From: Marinomonas spartinae
Lineage (GTDB): Bacteria; Pseudomonadota; Gammaproteobacteria; Pseudomonadales; Marinomonadaceae
NCBI RefSeq assembly: GCF_016461715.1
Contig: NZ_JAEMUI010000006.1
Span: forward strand, 62,001-126,000
Direction of reading: 5' to 3'
Length of the DNA stretch: 64,000 bases
Shown here: one piece after another, positions 35,399-44,764 of the stretch
How positions within the stretch are numbered: the stretch's first letter is position 1
How the letters are laid out: every line of letters begins with the position of its first letter
The notes under the pieces: model-generated
Databases searched by the model: none
What the model was told of the DNA's origin: nothing
Seen by the model: only the letters and a program-made list of their open reading frames with translations
Position numbers and translations under genes: made by a program

Positions 35399-36042
35399 TG
35401 GATCAAGACTTAATTGCTCGTGATCTAGGAACCGTCGCTTACGAAGAAACTTGGGAAAAAATGAAACACTTTACCCAAGTCCGTACCAAAGAAGATCAAG
35501 ATGAGCTCTGGTTGTTAGAGCATCCTTCTCTTTTCACTCAGGGACAAGCCGGTAAACAAGAACATTTGTTGGCACCTGGCGACATTCCAGTCATTCAAGT
35601 AGATAGAGGAGGGCAAGTCACTTATCATGGGCCCGGTCAGCTAGTCGTTTATGTTATGATAGATCTCAAACGCCTAGGTATAGGGGTTAGAGATTTGGTG
35701 AGTGCGCTTGAAAATGCCATTGTTAATGTATTGAGCTATCATAATATACAGGCTTACCCCAAGCCGGATGCGCCTGGTGTTTATGTTGATGAGAAAAAAA
35801 TCGCTTCACTCGGCTTACGGATACGGAGAGGTTGTTCTTTTCATGGTTTGGCGCTCAATGTTGATATGGATCTGACACCATTCAACCGTATTAATCCTTG
35901 TGGCTATCAAGGACTTCAGATGGTTGATATGGCCCGTCTCACTAATGATATTGATTTTTCACAAGTTAAAACTCAGCTAGCTAATGCGCTGGCTGGGCAG
36001 CTCGGATATGCCAATCCGACGATCCAAAAAGGGTGGAAATAG
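35398..36042 (+). CDS. lipB: Octanoyl-ACP:protein N-octanoyltransferase LipB
   Basis: A 214-residue transferase moving octanoate from ACP onto lipoyl domains. The active site is complete: [19 protein letters not shown], catalytic Lys in [23 protein letters not shown], with the acyl-thioester Cys in [22 protein letters not shown] is also typical. Coupled to ybeD; lipA starts one base after its stop region (36044). Confidence 0.97.
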   Translation: MDQDLIARDLGTVAYEETWEKMKHFTQVRTKEDQDELWLLEHPSLFTQGQAGKQEHLLAPGDIPVIQVDRGGQVTYHGPGQLVVYVMIDLKRLGIGVRDLVSALENAIVNVLSYHNIQAYPKPDAPGVYVDEKKIASLGLRIRRGCSFHGLALNVDMDLTPFNRINPCGYQGLQMVDMARLTNDIDFSQVKTQLANALAGQLGYANPTIQKGWK

Positions 36043-36043
36043 A

Positions 36044-37003
36044 ATGACTGCAGAACGCAAACGCGTCGTCCAGGGCGAGAAACTTCGTGGCGCTGATAAA
36101 ATGGCGCGTATTCCTGTAAAAGTTATCCCAACTGAAGAGATTCCACGTAAGCCAGACTGGTTGCGTGTACGTATGCCTGCTTCGCCTGAGATCGCTCGCA
36201 TTAAGTCAACACTGCGTGAACATAAGTTAGCGTCTGTTTGTGAAGAGGCTAATTGCCCTAATTTGGGTGAATGTTTTAGCAATGGTACAGCTACTTTCAT
36301 GATTATGGGGGAGATTTGTACCCGACGTTGTCCTTTCTGTGATGTGGCACATGGACGTCCTAATCCATTGAGCCCAGATGAGCCGAAAGAACTAGCGATT
36401 GCTATTCGTGATATGAAATTGAAGTATGTGGTCATTACATCAGTGGATCGTGATGATCTGCGCGATGGCGGGGCTCAGCACTTCGTTGACTGTATTCGTG
36501 AAACCCGCGCGTTAAGCCCTACTATCGAGATCGAAACCCTCGTGCCAGATTTCCGAGGACGTATGGAGGCGGCATTAGATATTCTCGAAGTGGCACCGCC
36601 AGATGTGTTTAATCACAATTTGGAATCGATTCCTCGTCTTTACCGTCAAGTTCGTCCAGGTTCAGATTATCAGTGGTCTCTGGATTTATTGAAAAAATTC
36701 AAGGAGCGTTGCCCTGATGTACCGACCAAGTCTGGTTTGATGGTGGGAATGGGAGAGACGTTCGAAGAAATTGTTGATGTGCTCAAAGATTTGCGTGCCC
36801 ATAATGTTGATATGTTGACCATCGGTCAATATCTACAGCCGTCTAAGCATCACTTCCCAATGGCTCGTTTTGTACCTCCTGAAGAGTTTGCACGTTATGA
36901 AGAAGTGGCAAAAGAGCTGGGCTTTAAACACGCAGCTTGTGGTCCCCTTGTACGTTCATCTTACCATGCGGATAAGCAAGCCCATGGCGAGCACGTGTCC
37001 TAG
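36044..37003 (+). CDS. lipA: Lipoyl synthase LipA
   Basis: A 319-residue radical-SAM enzyme inserting sulphur into octanoyl groups. The auxiliary cluster ligands are in [12 protein letters not shown], the radical-SAM cluster in [13 protein letters not shown], and the C-terminal auxiliary-cluster Ser in [29 protein letters not shown] and [18 protein letters not shown] are family-typical. I chose ATG 36044 ([11 protein letters not shown]), placed right after lipB. The operon ends with a terminator 20 bases on. Confidence 0.98.
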   Translation: MTAERKRVVQGEKLRGADKMARIPVKVIPTEEIPRKPDWLRVRMPASPEIARIKSTLREHKLASVCEEANCPNLGECFSNGTATFMIMGEICTRRCPFCDVAHGRPNPLSPDEPKELAIAIRDMKLKYVVITSVDRDDLRDGGAQHFVDCIRETRALSPTIEIETLVPDFRGRMEAALDILEVAPPDVFNHNLESIPRLYRQVRPGSDYQWSLDLLKKFKERCPDVPTKSGLMVGMGETFEEIVDVLKDLRAHNVDMLTIGQYLQPSKHHFPMARFVPPEEFARYEEVAKELGFKHAACGPLVRSSYHADKQAHGEHVS

Positions 37004-37023
37004 GTCATTTTAACGGGTCAACG

Positions 37024-37061
37024 AAGCGGTGTTAGGATTGGGTTCCTAGCCCCGCTTTTTT
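37024..37061 (+). terminator. Terminator after lipA
   Basis: AAGCGG...TTAGGA / TCCTAG...CCGCTT arms with one internal mismatch and a following T run. Confidence 0.85.
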
Positions 37062-37178
37062 ATTATTTGTACAAACTAGCATGTCTTTGCTTGCTGGTTT
37101 TACGAGTTATTAACAATACTGTGCTAAGTTAGATTAAAAACTTGGTACCGTTACACGGTTTATTTAGTAGGAGGCAAA

Positions 37179-39074
37179 ATGACGCCTTGGTCAGTCAAAG
37201 ATTCGCTTGAGCTTTATAACGTTAATCATTGGAGTGCGGGCTTTTTCTCAATTAATGAAGAGGGTCGTACAATTGCATTACCTGATCGAGAAAAAAGTAT
37301 AGATCTGACCGAATTGGCGAAACAACTTAAAAGCCAAGGCATTCCTTATCCTTGTTTGGTTCGTTTCCCTAATATTTTGCATTCTCGAATTGAAAAAATT
37401 ACTGATTCGTTTTGTCAGGCAATTGAGTATTATGACTATCAGGCGAATTACGCCATTGTTTACCCGATTAAAGTTAACCAACAGCGCCGTGTAGTGGAGG
37501 AGATTGCGGGGTGTCAGCCTGATAATTCTTCCACGGTGGGGTTAGAAGCGGGAAGTAAGCCGGAATTGATGGCAGTGTTAGCAATGCATCAAAATCCTAA
37601 TGGCATCATTGTGTGTAATGGTTATAAAGACCGCGAGTTCATTCATCTTGCTCTGATGGCTGAAAAAATGGGCCATCAAGTCTTTATCGTGGTTGAAAAA
37701 TTACATGAATTGGATTGGATTTTGGAAGAAGCCCATAAAATTGGGGTGAAGCCTCGCATTGGTATTCGTATCCGTTTAGCCTCTACTTGTACTACTCACT
37801 GGGGTAACAGTGGAGGGGAAAAATCCAAATTCGGTTTGACCACTTCGCAGTTGCTACGTGCTGTTGATCGTTTACGAGATTTAAGCTTGCTGGATTGCCT
37901 GGAGTTAATTCATTTTCATCTAGGCTCTCAAATTACCCGTATTCGTGATATTCAAAACAGTCTAAAAGAGTGTGCTCGCTACTATTCTGAACTTCACCAG
38001 ATGGGAGTGCCTGTGAAGTGGGTGGATGTTGGCGGTGGTTTGGGTGTGGATTACGAAGGAACTCGTAGCCAGAATGCTTATTCAGCGAACTACAGTATCA
38101 GTGAGTATGCTAACAATGTCGTGTTTGCGTTTCACAATGTGTGTGAGCAATATGATTTGCCTCACCCAAATTTGATTTCTGAATCTGGTCGCGCAGTAAC
38201 CGCTCATCATGCCATGATGATTGCCGATGTGTTTTCTTACGGTGCAGAGCTTTTACCCATTGAAGCACCCAATGAAGATGCTGTATTGGAAATACAACGA
38301 TTGTGGAGCTGCTATCAGAGTTTAAAGGGGGGAGACGAAGTCGACACCCGTTCTTTAGTGGAAATTTATCATGATTTGTTGGACGACTTTAACGATAGTC
38401 TGACGCTCTATAATCATGGCCAGCTAAACCTAGAGCAACGGGCCCAAGCGGAAAATCTGTTTCTTGCAGCCTGTCGGAATTTATTACCGAAGCTAGATAA
38501 TCGTAATCGCAGTCATCGTCCTGTGATGGACGAACTAAATGAGCGTCTTGCAGAAAAACTGTTTGTTAATTTGTCCGTATTTCAATCCATGCCTGATGCT
38601 TGGGGCATCGATCAGTTATTCCCTGTATTGCCGCTACAAGGCTTGGATAAGGCACCGTCTTTCCGAGGGAAAATTCAAGATGTCACCTGTGACTCTGATG
38701 GGTGTCTGTATCAGTATGTGGATGGACAAGGCATTGAGTCTTCTTTACCTTTACCGCCGCCGCCAAAAGACGGTGATTACTTAATGGGATTCTTCTTGGT
38801 AGGCGCGTACCAAGAAACCTTAGGAGACCTGCATAATTTATTCGGAGATACACCGTCGGTAGATGTATACTTGACCGATAATGGCTTCAGGATTGATCAT
38901 GTCTTAATGGGTGATAGTGTTCAGGATGTGCTGAAATACGTCAGTTATGATGAAAAAGCATTAACGTCAAGATACGCTGATAAAGTGGCCGCTAGTTCTC
39001 TGTCTGATGAGGATCAGCAAAATTTGATTAATATCTATAAAAAGGTATTGCAAGGCTCAACCTATTTAGTCTAA
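37179..39074 (+). CDS. speA: Biosynthetic arginine decarboxylase
   Basis: A 631-residue PLP decarboxylase making agmatine for putrescine synthesis. The PLP Lys is in YPIKVNQQRRVVEEI. GLEAGSKPELMAVLA, LIHFHLGSQITRIRDI, the DVGGGLGVDYEGT phosphate loop, the SESGRAVTAHH region and C-terminal DVTCDSDG (active-site Cys-Asp) are all present. AGGAGG lies just ahead of the ATG. Monocistronic; no speB follows. Confidence 0.97.
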   Translation: MTPWSVKDSLELYNVNHWSAGFFSINEEGRTIALPDREKSIDLTELAKQLKSQGIPYPCLVRFPNILHSRIEKITDSFCQAIEYYDYQANYAIVYPIKVNQQRRVVEEIAGCQPDNSSTVGLEAGSKPELMAVLAMHQNPNGIIVCNGYKDREFIHLALMAEKMGHQVFIVVEKLHELDWILEEAHKIGVKPRIGIRIRLASTCTTHWGNSGGEKSKFGLTTSQLLRAVDRLRDLSLLDCLELIHFHLGSQITRIRDIQNSLKECARYYSELHQMGVPVKWVDVGGGLGVDYEGTRSQNAYSANYSISEYANNVVFAFHNVCEQYDLPHPNLISESGRAVTAHHAMMIADVFSYGAELLPIEAPNEDAVLEIQRLWSCYQSLKGGDEVDTRSLVEIYHDLLDDFNDSLTLYNHGQLNLEQRAQAENLFLAACRNLLPKLDNRNRSHRPVMDELNERLAEKLFVNLSVFQSMPDAWGIDQLFPVLPLQGLDKAPSFRGKIQDVTCDSDGCLYQYVDGQGIESSLPLPPPPKDGDYLMGFFLVGAYQETLGDLHNLFGDTPSVDVYLTDNGFRIDHVLMGDSVQDVLKYVSYDEKALTSRYADKVAASSLSDEDQQNLINIYKKVLQGSTYLV

Positions 39075-39201
39075 CGATCTTTGATCGCTAACGTGCAACG
39101 CCAGAAATGCGTACATACTCGTGCTCGCTCCTGTTATCGCCAAATTGGTAAGATGGGGTGAGCATTTTTTATTGGCGCTCTGTTTTTAATACAGGATTCT
39201 T

Positions 39202-40089
39202 ATGACTTTTCTACCTTCTTTCAAGCCTCCATATTACGCTGTCGTGTTGACCTCAACCTTACTTTTGGATGATATGTCTTACCATGTCATGATGTCTAAA
39301 GTATCCGAACAGGCAAAAGAGGAGTCGGGTTTTTTGGGAGAGGAAAAATATGACGGAGAGAGTTCTATTTTTATCACCTACTGGTCAGAGAGAAAGTATG
39401 CTGAGGCGTGGAAAGACAACAAAGTTTTGAATCGCGTGTTATATCTTGGGGAGCAGTTTTGGTTTCAAAGTCATGCATTGCGTTTGATTGAGGTGTTGGA
39501 TGACCGTTTGTTTATTCAGTCCCAGGCACCTGATTACTCATCACGTTTTCCTTATATTGAAACGGAACGTGGTATTTTGAGAGTGCTTGATCGCTCTCAA
39601 GTGTGCTTGTTGCAACACTATGTAAATCAAGAAAAAGATTTTTTTGCGCCTTGGGAGCCGACTAGAAGCGAGTCCTATTATTCTTTAGAGGTATGCCGAC
39701 TCAGAGTGGAGGAAATGCGTCGTGACTTTTTGGAAGATAAAGCTGTGACCTTGTGCTTTTTGACAAAGGATCAGCAGAGGATGGTGGGATATGTTAATTA
39801 TTCTAATATTGTTCGTGGTGTCTTTGAGGCCTGTCATTTAGGCTATAGCTTACGAGAAGGCGAACAAGGCAAAGGTTTGATGCACGAGGCACTCACCGCT
39901 GGTAATGAGTATATGCGCAATCAATCTGGTATTCATCGAATACAAGCGAATTATATGCCCCGAAATGAAAAAAGCGCGGCAGTTCTTGCTCGTTTAGGAT
40001 TTGTGAAGGAAGGGATAGCGCGTGATTATTTAAAGATTAATGGACAGTGGGAGGATCATGTTTTGACCTCTTTGGTATTCAATCATTGA
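39202..40089 (+). CDS. ABM-like domain fused to a RimJ/RimL-type N-acetyltransferase
   Basis: A 295-residue two-domain protein. Residues ~10-105 look like an antibiotic-biosynthesis-monooxygenase (heme-degrading-like dimeric ferredoxin) fold: PYYAVVLTSTLLLDD, SGFLGEEKYDGESSIFITYWSERKYAEAWK and FWFQSHALRLIEVL. Residues ~125-295 are a GNAT domain of the RimJ type: TERGILRVLDRSQ, MVGYVNYSN, LGYSLREGEQGKGLMHEALTAG (acetyl-CoA loop) and ARLGFVKEGIARDYLKINGQWEDHVLTSL. It may acetylate a small molecule or protein N terminus, with the ABM part as a dimerisation or ligand module (inference). It overlaps the convergent cupin-like gene by 11 bases. Confidence 0.8.
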   Translation: MTFLPSFKPPYYAVVLTSTLLLDDMSYHVMMSKVSEQAKEESGFLGEEKYDGESSIFITYWSERKYAEAWKDNKVLNRVLYLGEQFWFQSHALRLIEVLDDRLFIQSQAPDYSSRFPYIETERGILRVLDRSQVCLLQHYVNQEKDFFAPWEPTRSESYYSLEVCRLRVEEMRRDFLEDKAVTLCFLTKDQQRMVGYVNYSNIVRGVFEACHLGYSLREGEQGKGLMHEALTAGNEYMRNQSGIHRIQANYMPRNEKSAAVLARLGFVKEGIARDYLKINGQWEDHVLTSLVFNH

Positions 40090-40768
40090 GTGGCTTAGCC
40101 AATAACATCACTCTTCCTTTTTCTGGGTAGGGAGTGTAGATGCAAAGTACGCTCGTGCTTTTGTCCGTTGTGTTATAGAGTGCTTTGGGCGTTTGTTTTG
40201 CTATGAATAATCCATGATCAGAGAGTGGCTCAGCGGTTTTCATATGGGTGCTTACCTTTAATGAATCGTTGTGAAGAGGCAATAAAAACTGCCCAGTGTT
40301 TTTGTGATAGTAAGTTGATTCTTTATAGTGTGCTGGATACAAATTAATATTGATAGCCCCATTTTTCCCTTGCCATAGCGGCCAGGATGTCACACCCAAG
40401 CGTTCCGCTGACGCTTCAACGGTGCCGGAAGAGACTTTTTTAAAGTCACTCTCGCAGTCGCTATTGGGCTCACGAAAGAAAGTAATAACGCAAATCTCTA
40501 CCTGAGGGGCCAGTATGGTGGCAATCGTGGTGTGGCGTCTGGGGAGCAAAACACCTTGATGCATTTTCAGGAGCCTGTCTTCTTGTTGGCATTTGAGAAA
40601 GACTTCGCCTTTTAAAACGAATAGAAAAGTGTGTTGAAAACCATGGTAGAATCGTATTGGATTGGTTGCTTGGGTGAGTGTCTCTAGGCGAACACGAAGA
40701 TTATCGCAGTGATGTAACAGTATTGCATGGGCTTCCTTTCCAAGATGGTAGTGTGTTTGCGCTAGCAT
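40079..40768 (-). CDS. Cupin-like hypothetical protein
   Basis: A 229-residue soluble protein. The beta-rich pattern LFVLKGEVFLKCQQ...HQGVLLPRRHTTIATILAPQVEICVITF suggests a cupin barrel, with a possible second barrel in the C-terminal half (HKNTGQFLLPLHN, SDHGLFIAKQTPKALYNT, STSVLCIYTPYP). I do not recognise the family and see no clear His3-Glu metal site. It might be a sensor or an enzyme. Convergent with, and overlapping the end of, the acetyltransferase gene; divergent from parC. Confidence 0.6.
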   Translation of the reverse strand: MLAQTHYHLGKEAHAILLHHCDNLRVRLETLTQATNPIRFYHGFQHTFLFVLKGEVFLKCQQEDRLLKMHQGVLLPRRHTTIATILAPQVEICVITFFREPNSDCESDFKKVSSGTVEASAERLGVTSWPLWQGKNGAININLYPAHYKESTYYHKNTGQFLLPLHNDSLKVSTHMKTAEPLSDHGLFIAKQTPKALYNTTDKSTSVLCIYTPYPEKGRVMLLAKPLND

Positions 40769-40915
40769 TGTTTGACTACCTTAATCATCGCCATTCTTTC
40801 CTGATTATTATTACGTCCTTATTGAAGCATGAGAAGCTTCGTCTTTCCATTATAATATTGGTGTGAAGGTTGCAGTTGGTAAGGGTGTTTCTTTATAGTA
40901 CGCACAGTTAATTTA

Positions 40916-40947
40916 TTTATGGGTAGTGTGCTCATAAACCCACACTA
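40916..40947 (+). promoter_or_regulatory. Interleaved inverted repeats in the parC leader
   Basis: TTTATGGG (40916-40923) can pair with CTCATAAA (40931-40938). The 7-base loop TAGTGTG (40924-40930) is exactly complementary to CACACTA (40941-40947) two bases downstream. The arm order A-B-A'-B' is pseudoknot-like, or gives two exclusive hairpins. It ends 13 bases before AGGA, the parC ribosome site. Confidence 0.45.
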
Positions 40948-40972
40948 AAATCGCGGTAGAAGGAAAACCTCC

Positions 40973-43276
40973 TTGAGTGAGTTGTCAAATTTTGAGTCCA
41001 ATGAAACGCTTTCATTGAAAGACTATACAGAAAAGGCGTACTTGAATTATTCGATGTACGTTATTTTAGATCGAGCATTGCCTCATATTGGCGATGGTTT
41101 AAAACCGGTTCAGCGCCGTATTATTTATGCGATGAGCGAACTGGGCCTGAAGGCAACGGCTAAGTATAAAAAGTCCGCTCGTACTGTGGGGGATGTGTTA
41201 GGTAAGTTTCACCCTCATGGTGACAGTGCTTGTTACGAAGCCATGGTATTGATGGCTCAGCCATTCTCATATCGTTATCCATTAGTTGATGGACAGGGCA
41301 ACTGGGGAGCACCAGATGACCCTAAATCCTTCGCAGCCATGCGTTATACTGAATCCCGTTTATCTAAATATGCAGATGTGCTGCTCAAAGAGGTGTCTCA
41401 AGGCACTGTGGATTGGGTGCCAAATTTTGATGGCACGTTACAGGAGCCTTCTGTGTTGCCTGCACGCCTGCCAAATTTGCTGTTAAATGGCACAACGGGT
41501 ATTGCCGTAGGCATGGCAACCGATATTCCTCCTCATAATTTACGTGAAATCGGTGAAGCTTGTATTCATCTTCTGAATAACCCAAAAGCAGGTTTAGACG
41601 ATTTACTGGAATTTGTTCAAGGCCCTGATTTTCCAACAGGTGGTGAGATCGTTACGCCTCGGGCGGATATCCGTAAGCTCTATGAAACGGGTAAAGGGCA
41701 GATAAAAGCCCGTGCTCGTTATGAGGTTATCGAAGGGGAAGTGGTAGTCAGTGAGCTGCCGCATCAAGTATCAGGAAGCAAGGTTCTTGAGCAGATAGCG
41801 GCCCAAATGCAAGATAAAAATCCTGCTAAAAAACTCTCTATGGTCGTGGATTTACGTGATGAATCGGACCATGAAAATGCGACCCGTTTAGTGATTGTGC
41901 CTAAGTCGAATCGAGTCGATATTGAATCGTTGATGACACATTTATTTGCCACGACGGATCTAGAAAAGTCCTATCGTGTGAATATGAATGTAATCGGCTT
42001 AGATGGTTTGCCACAGGTAAAGACGTTACCAAGTTTTTTAGCGGAGTGGTTACGTTTCCGTATCGATGTGGTGAGACGTCGTTTGCAATTCCGTTTAGAT
42101 AAGGTAATCAATCGACTGCATATTTTAGAAGGTTTGCTGGTTGCCTTTTTAAATATTGATGAAGTGATTGAGATCATTCGTAACGAAGAGAAGCCAAAAG
42201 TGGAGTTGATGTCTCGCTTTTCGTTAAGTGATATTCAGGCCGAGGCTATTCTTGAGCTGAAATTGCGCCATCTTGCCAAACTGGAAGAGATGCGTATTAC
42301 CGCAGAACAAAATGAGCTTGAGAAAGAGCGTAAACACCTTGAAGCTTTGTTGGCTTCCGATGCTAAACTTAAAAAACTGATTTCTACAGAGATTCGTGAG
42401 GCAATAGACGACTTTGGTGATGAGCGTCGTACTCCCATTGTTGAACGTAAAGAAGCACAAGCATTTAGTGAAGAAGCATTGTTATCAAACGATCCAATTA
42501 CTGTGGTGATCTCGAAACAGGGTTGGATTCGCGCCGGTAAGGGGCATGATCTCGATGTAGAGGGACTAAGTTATAAATCGGGAGATGGCTTTTTGGTGAG
42601 TGCAAAAGGGCGCTCTAATCAAACGCTGGTGTTATTAGCGTCAAATGGTCGAACCTACTCTATTAAGGCACACTCATTGCCTTCTGCCAGAGGACAAGGT
42701 GAACCAATTACGGGGCGTATTTCATTAGAAAGTGGTGTTACTATTGTTTCAGCGGTCTTGAATAATGAAGATGCTCACTATTTGATTGCCAGTGATGCAG
42801 GTTACGGCTTTGTTGCTCAGTTAAAAGACCTTTACGCTAAAAACAAAGCGGGTAAGGCTACCTTGAGTTTGCCAAAAGGGGCGCAAGTGATGGCCCCCGT
42901 ATTGGTGGATGATCCTGAGTTTGGCAAGGTTGTGGTGGTGTCTAATGAAGGGCGCATGTTGGTATTTGATGTGGCTTCTTTGCCTAAAATGGCCAAGGGG
43001 AAAGGTAATAAAATGCTGAGCATTCCAAGTGCCCGTGCCGCTGAGCGAGAAGAGTTACTGATTGCTATGGCGAGTATATTGCCTGACGATCTTTTAATGG
43101 CCTATGCGGGTAAGCGCTTTATGTCATTTGTTGAGAAAGATTTAATGGATTATAGTGGTGAGCGTGGTCGTCGCGGCCTGAAGTTGCCTCGTGGATTCCA
43201 GCGCATTGATCGGTTAGAGGTGAAAAAAGGCGAAGGGAAGTCCGCAAAAATAGAGGGAGACCTTTTGGCTGATTAA
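40973..43276 (+). CDS. parC: DNA topoisomerase IV subunit A
   Basis: A 767-residue type IIA topoisomerase subunit for chromosome decatenation. It has [34 protein letters not shown], catalytic Tyr in [14 protein letters not shown], and IGDGLKP with the shorter ParC C-terminal domain lacking a GyrA box. The quinolone region [10 protein letters not shown] keeps Ser and Glu at the positions equal to E. coli 80 and 84. The start is TTG with AGGA eight bases upstream. parE is not adjacent. Confidence 0.97.
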   Translation: MSELSNFESNETLSLKDYTEKAYLNYSMYVILDRALPHIGDGLKPVQRRIIYAMSELGLKATAKYKKSARTVGDVLGKFHPHGDSACYEAMVLMAQPFSYRYPLVDGQGNWGAPDDPKSFAAMRYTESRLSKYADVLLKEVSQGTVDWVPNFDGTLQEPSVLPARLPNLLLNGTTGIAVGMATDIPPHNLREIGEACIHLLNNPKAGLDDLLEFVQGPDFPTGGEIVTPRADIRKLYETGKGQIKARARYEVIEGEVVVSELPHQVSGSKVLEQIAAQMQDKNPAKKLSMVVDLRDESDHENATRLVIVPKSNRVDIESLMTHLFATTDLEKSYRVNMNVIGLDGLPQVKTLPSFLAEWLRFRIDVVRRRLQFRLDKVINRLHILEGLLVAFLNIDEVIEIIRNEEKPKVELMSRFSLSDIQAEAILELKLRHLAKLEEMRITAEQNELEKERKHLEALLASDAKLKKLISTEIREAIDDFGDERRTPIVERKEAQAFSEEALLSNDPITVVISKQGWIRAGKGHDLDVEGLSYKSGDGFLVSAKGRSNQTLVLLASNGRTYSIKAHSLPSARGQGEPITGRISLESGVTIVSAVLNNEDAHYLIASDAGYGFVAQLKDLYAKNKAGKATLSLPKGAQVMAPVLVDDPEFGKVVVVSNEGRMLVFDVASLPKMAKGKGNKMLSIPSARAAEREELLIAMASILPDDLLMAYAGKRFMSFVEKDLMDYSGERGRRGLKLPRGFQRIDRLEVKKGEGKSAKIEGDLLAD

Positions 43277-43400
43277 TATTTTTTATTAGGTTTTTCTTTT
43301 TCTCTTTGTTTTATTAATAGATAATGAGATGGATAAAGTACTAGTTTTAGTGGATATGAGTATTCTTATGCCTTATCGAGGCGCCTAGGAGGAAAGAGTT

Positions 43401-43871
43401 ATGAAGGGTAGTCAAAAAGTTATTGATAGTTTAAACGCGTTGTTGGCCAATGAATTGGCTGCGATTGACCAGTACTTCATTCATTCTCGTATGTATGATG
43501 ATTGGGGACTGGCAAAGCTGTATGAACGCTTAAACCATGAAATGGACGAAGAGAAGCAGCACTGTGATTGGCTTATCAAGCGTATTCTCTTTCTTGAAGG
43601 CGTTCCTTGCATGACCAAACGTCGTGATTTGCTGGTGGGAACAGATGTTCGCTCGATGATGTCGAATGACTTGGTTCTTGAGTTAGAAGTGGTTCAGGGA
43701 GTTCGTAAAACCATTGCGATTTGTGAATCTGAAGGCGATTATCAGACTCGAGAAATCCTAGAGAAGCTTTTGTTTGATACTGAAGAGGACCACGTCTATT
43801 GGTTAGAACAGCAGCTTGGCCTAATGGACAAGATTGGTATGCAAAATTACATTCAATCTCAAATGAGCTAA
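43401..43871 (+). CDS. bfr: Bacterioferritin, ferroxidase-type (alpha) subunit
   Basis: A 156-residue ferritin-like four-helix bundle. All diiron ferroxidase ligands are present: Glu18, Glu51, His54, Glu94, and Glu128/His131 (equal to E. coli 127/130, with one extra residue in DTEEDH). The haem-ligand Met52 of classical Bfr is Lys here (MDEEKQH). This is the pattern of Pseudomonas FtnA (formerly BfrA). The tandem next gene has the opposite pattern, suggesting mixed 24-mers. Strong AGGAGG ribosome site. Stores iron; Bfd releases it. Confidence 0.93.
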   Translation: MKGSQKVIDSLNALLANELAAIDQYFIHSRMYDDWGLAKLYERLNHEMDEEKQHCDWLIKRILFLEGVPCMTKRRDLLVGTDVRSMMSNDLVLELEVVQGVRKTIAICESEGDYQTREILEKLLFDTEEDHVYWLEQQLGLMDKIGMQNYIQSQMS

Positions 43872-43886
43872 TTGAAGGAGCTTTTG

Positions 43887-44351
43887 ATGAAGGGTGATTC
43901 GGCTGTTATCGCGGGTTTAAATAAGGTACTAGCGAACGAGTTGGTGGGTATTAACCAATACTTTCTTCATGCTCGTATGTTTAAAGATTTTGGCTTTAGT
44001 AAACTGGATAAAGCAGATTATAAGGCGTCGATCCAAAAAATGAAAAATGCAGATCGTTTGATTGAGCGAATCTTATTTTTGGAGGGACTGCCTAACTTAC
44101 AGGATCTCGGCCGTTTGCGTATTGGTGAAAACAGCGAAGAGATGATTGCGGCGAATCTAGAGTTGGAATTAGACACGTTGACGATATTAAAAGATGTCAT
44201 AAAGCGGTGTGAAGACAAACTGGATTTTATGAGCCGTGATACGCTAGAGAAAATTCAGGAAGAGCAGGAAGAGCAAATTGACTGGTTGGAAACACAACAG
44301 CTTTTGATCAAAACATCTGGCATTGAAAACTATCTTCAGTCTCAAATGTAG
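43887..44351 (+). CDS. bfr: Bacterioferritin, haem-binding (beta) subunit with lost ferroxidase site
   Basis: A 154-residue bacterioferritin. The haem-ligand Met52 is kept (IQKMKNADRLIERILFLEGLPNLQDLG). Of the six diiron ligands, Glu18 and Glu94 remain, but Glu51 is Lys, His54 is Asn, Glu127 is Gln and His130 is Gln, so it should not oxidise iron. It probably assembles with the preceding subunit to supply haem at the dimer interfaces, as in other two-subunit bacterioferritins. ATG 43887 follows AAGGAG by six bases. Confidence 0.93.
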   Translation: MKGDSAVIAGLNKVLANELVGINQYFLHARMFKDFGFSKLDKADYKASIQKMKNADRLIERILFLEGLPNLQDLGRLRIGENSEEMIAANLELELDTLTILKDVIKRCEDKLDFMSRDTLEKIQEEQEEQIDWLETQQLLIKTSGIENYLQSQM

Positions 44352-44370
44352 TGCTGTGTTGATTGTCTGG

Positions 44371-44396
44371 AGGCTCTTACTATTGTGTGAGAGCCT
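44371..44396. terminator. Hairpin between convergent bfr and bfd
   Basis: AGGCTCTTAC (44371-44380) and GTGAGAGCCT (44387-44396) pair over 10 bases with one wobble. The T tract is short, so it is a moderate bidirectional terminator. Confidence 0.6.
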
Positions 44397-44597
44397 TTAG
44401 GCAACTTGAATTTGAACCTGTGTTTCTGCAATATTGATCAATTCATCGTTTAGTATCTTTTTAGCGCATTGGCAACATTTGCCACATTGACTTCCCAAGT
44501 TAGTCTCTTTATATAGCTCGCGCATCGTGGTCGCACCTTCCTGAATCACTTCCTTCACTTTTTTATCCGTGACACCGTTGCAGAGACATACGTACAT
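44397..44597 (-). CDS. bfd: Bacterioferritin-associated ferredoxin
   Basis: A 66-residue [2Fe-2S] protein. Cluster Cys are at 4, 6, 38 and 41 (MYVCLCNGVTD, GSQCGKC). It gives electrons to the haem of bacterioferritin to release stored iron as Fe(II). It lies convergent to the two bfr genes, with its own Fur-type promoter, so its expression should rise in iron shortage (inference). Length and spacing are standard. Confidence 0.95.
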   Translation of the reverse strand: MYVCLCNGVTDKKVKEVIQEGATTMRELYKETNLGSQCGKCCQCAKKILNDELINIAETQVQIQVA

Positions 44598-44633
44598 AAA
44601 TGAAAATCACTCTCAATTGTATTCGATAGATTG

Positions 44634-44662
44634 ATTCTAATGCAAATGGTAATGGTTATCAA
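44634..44662 (-). promoter_or_regulatory. bfd promoter with Fur-like box
   Basis: On the minus strand TTGATA (44662-44657) and TAGAAT (44639-44634) are 17 bases apart. Read on the plus strand, 44642-44660 matches 14 of 19 positions of the Fur consensus, covering the -35 and spacer. Confidence 0.6.
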
Positions 44663-44701
44663 AAAATAAAAATTTATGTATCAGTGAAATCTAATAGATT
44701 T

Positions 44702-44749
44702 ACTCTCTGTACAGAGAGTGTACAGATTAATGACGCTCAATCTGTACAC
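44702..44749. repeat. Compound palindromes after the DsbA-like gene
   Basis: ACTCTCTGTACAGAGAGT (44702-44719) is an 18-base perfect palindrome. It abuts GTGTACAGATT (44718-44728) / AATCTGTACAC (44739-44749), an 11-base inverted repeat with a 10-base loop. All share the core CTGTACA. It lies 16 bases after the stop of the gene ending at 44765 and may be its terminator or a protein-binding site. No T tract is evident. Confidence 0.55.
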
Positions 44750-44764
44750 ATCTCGTTAGCAGGG

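Noticed and set aside
43318..43340. Possible Fur box upstream of the bacterioferritin pair (GATAATGAGATGG)
   Set aside because: Only the first half matches the consensus; bacterioferritin genes are often activated by iron, so a Fur repressor site is not expected.
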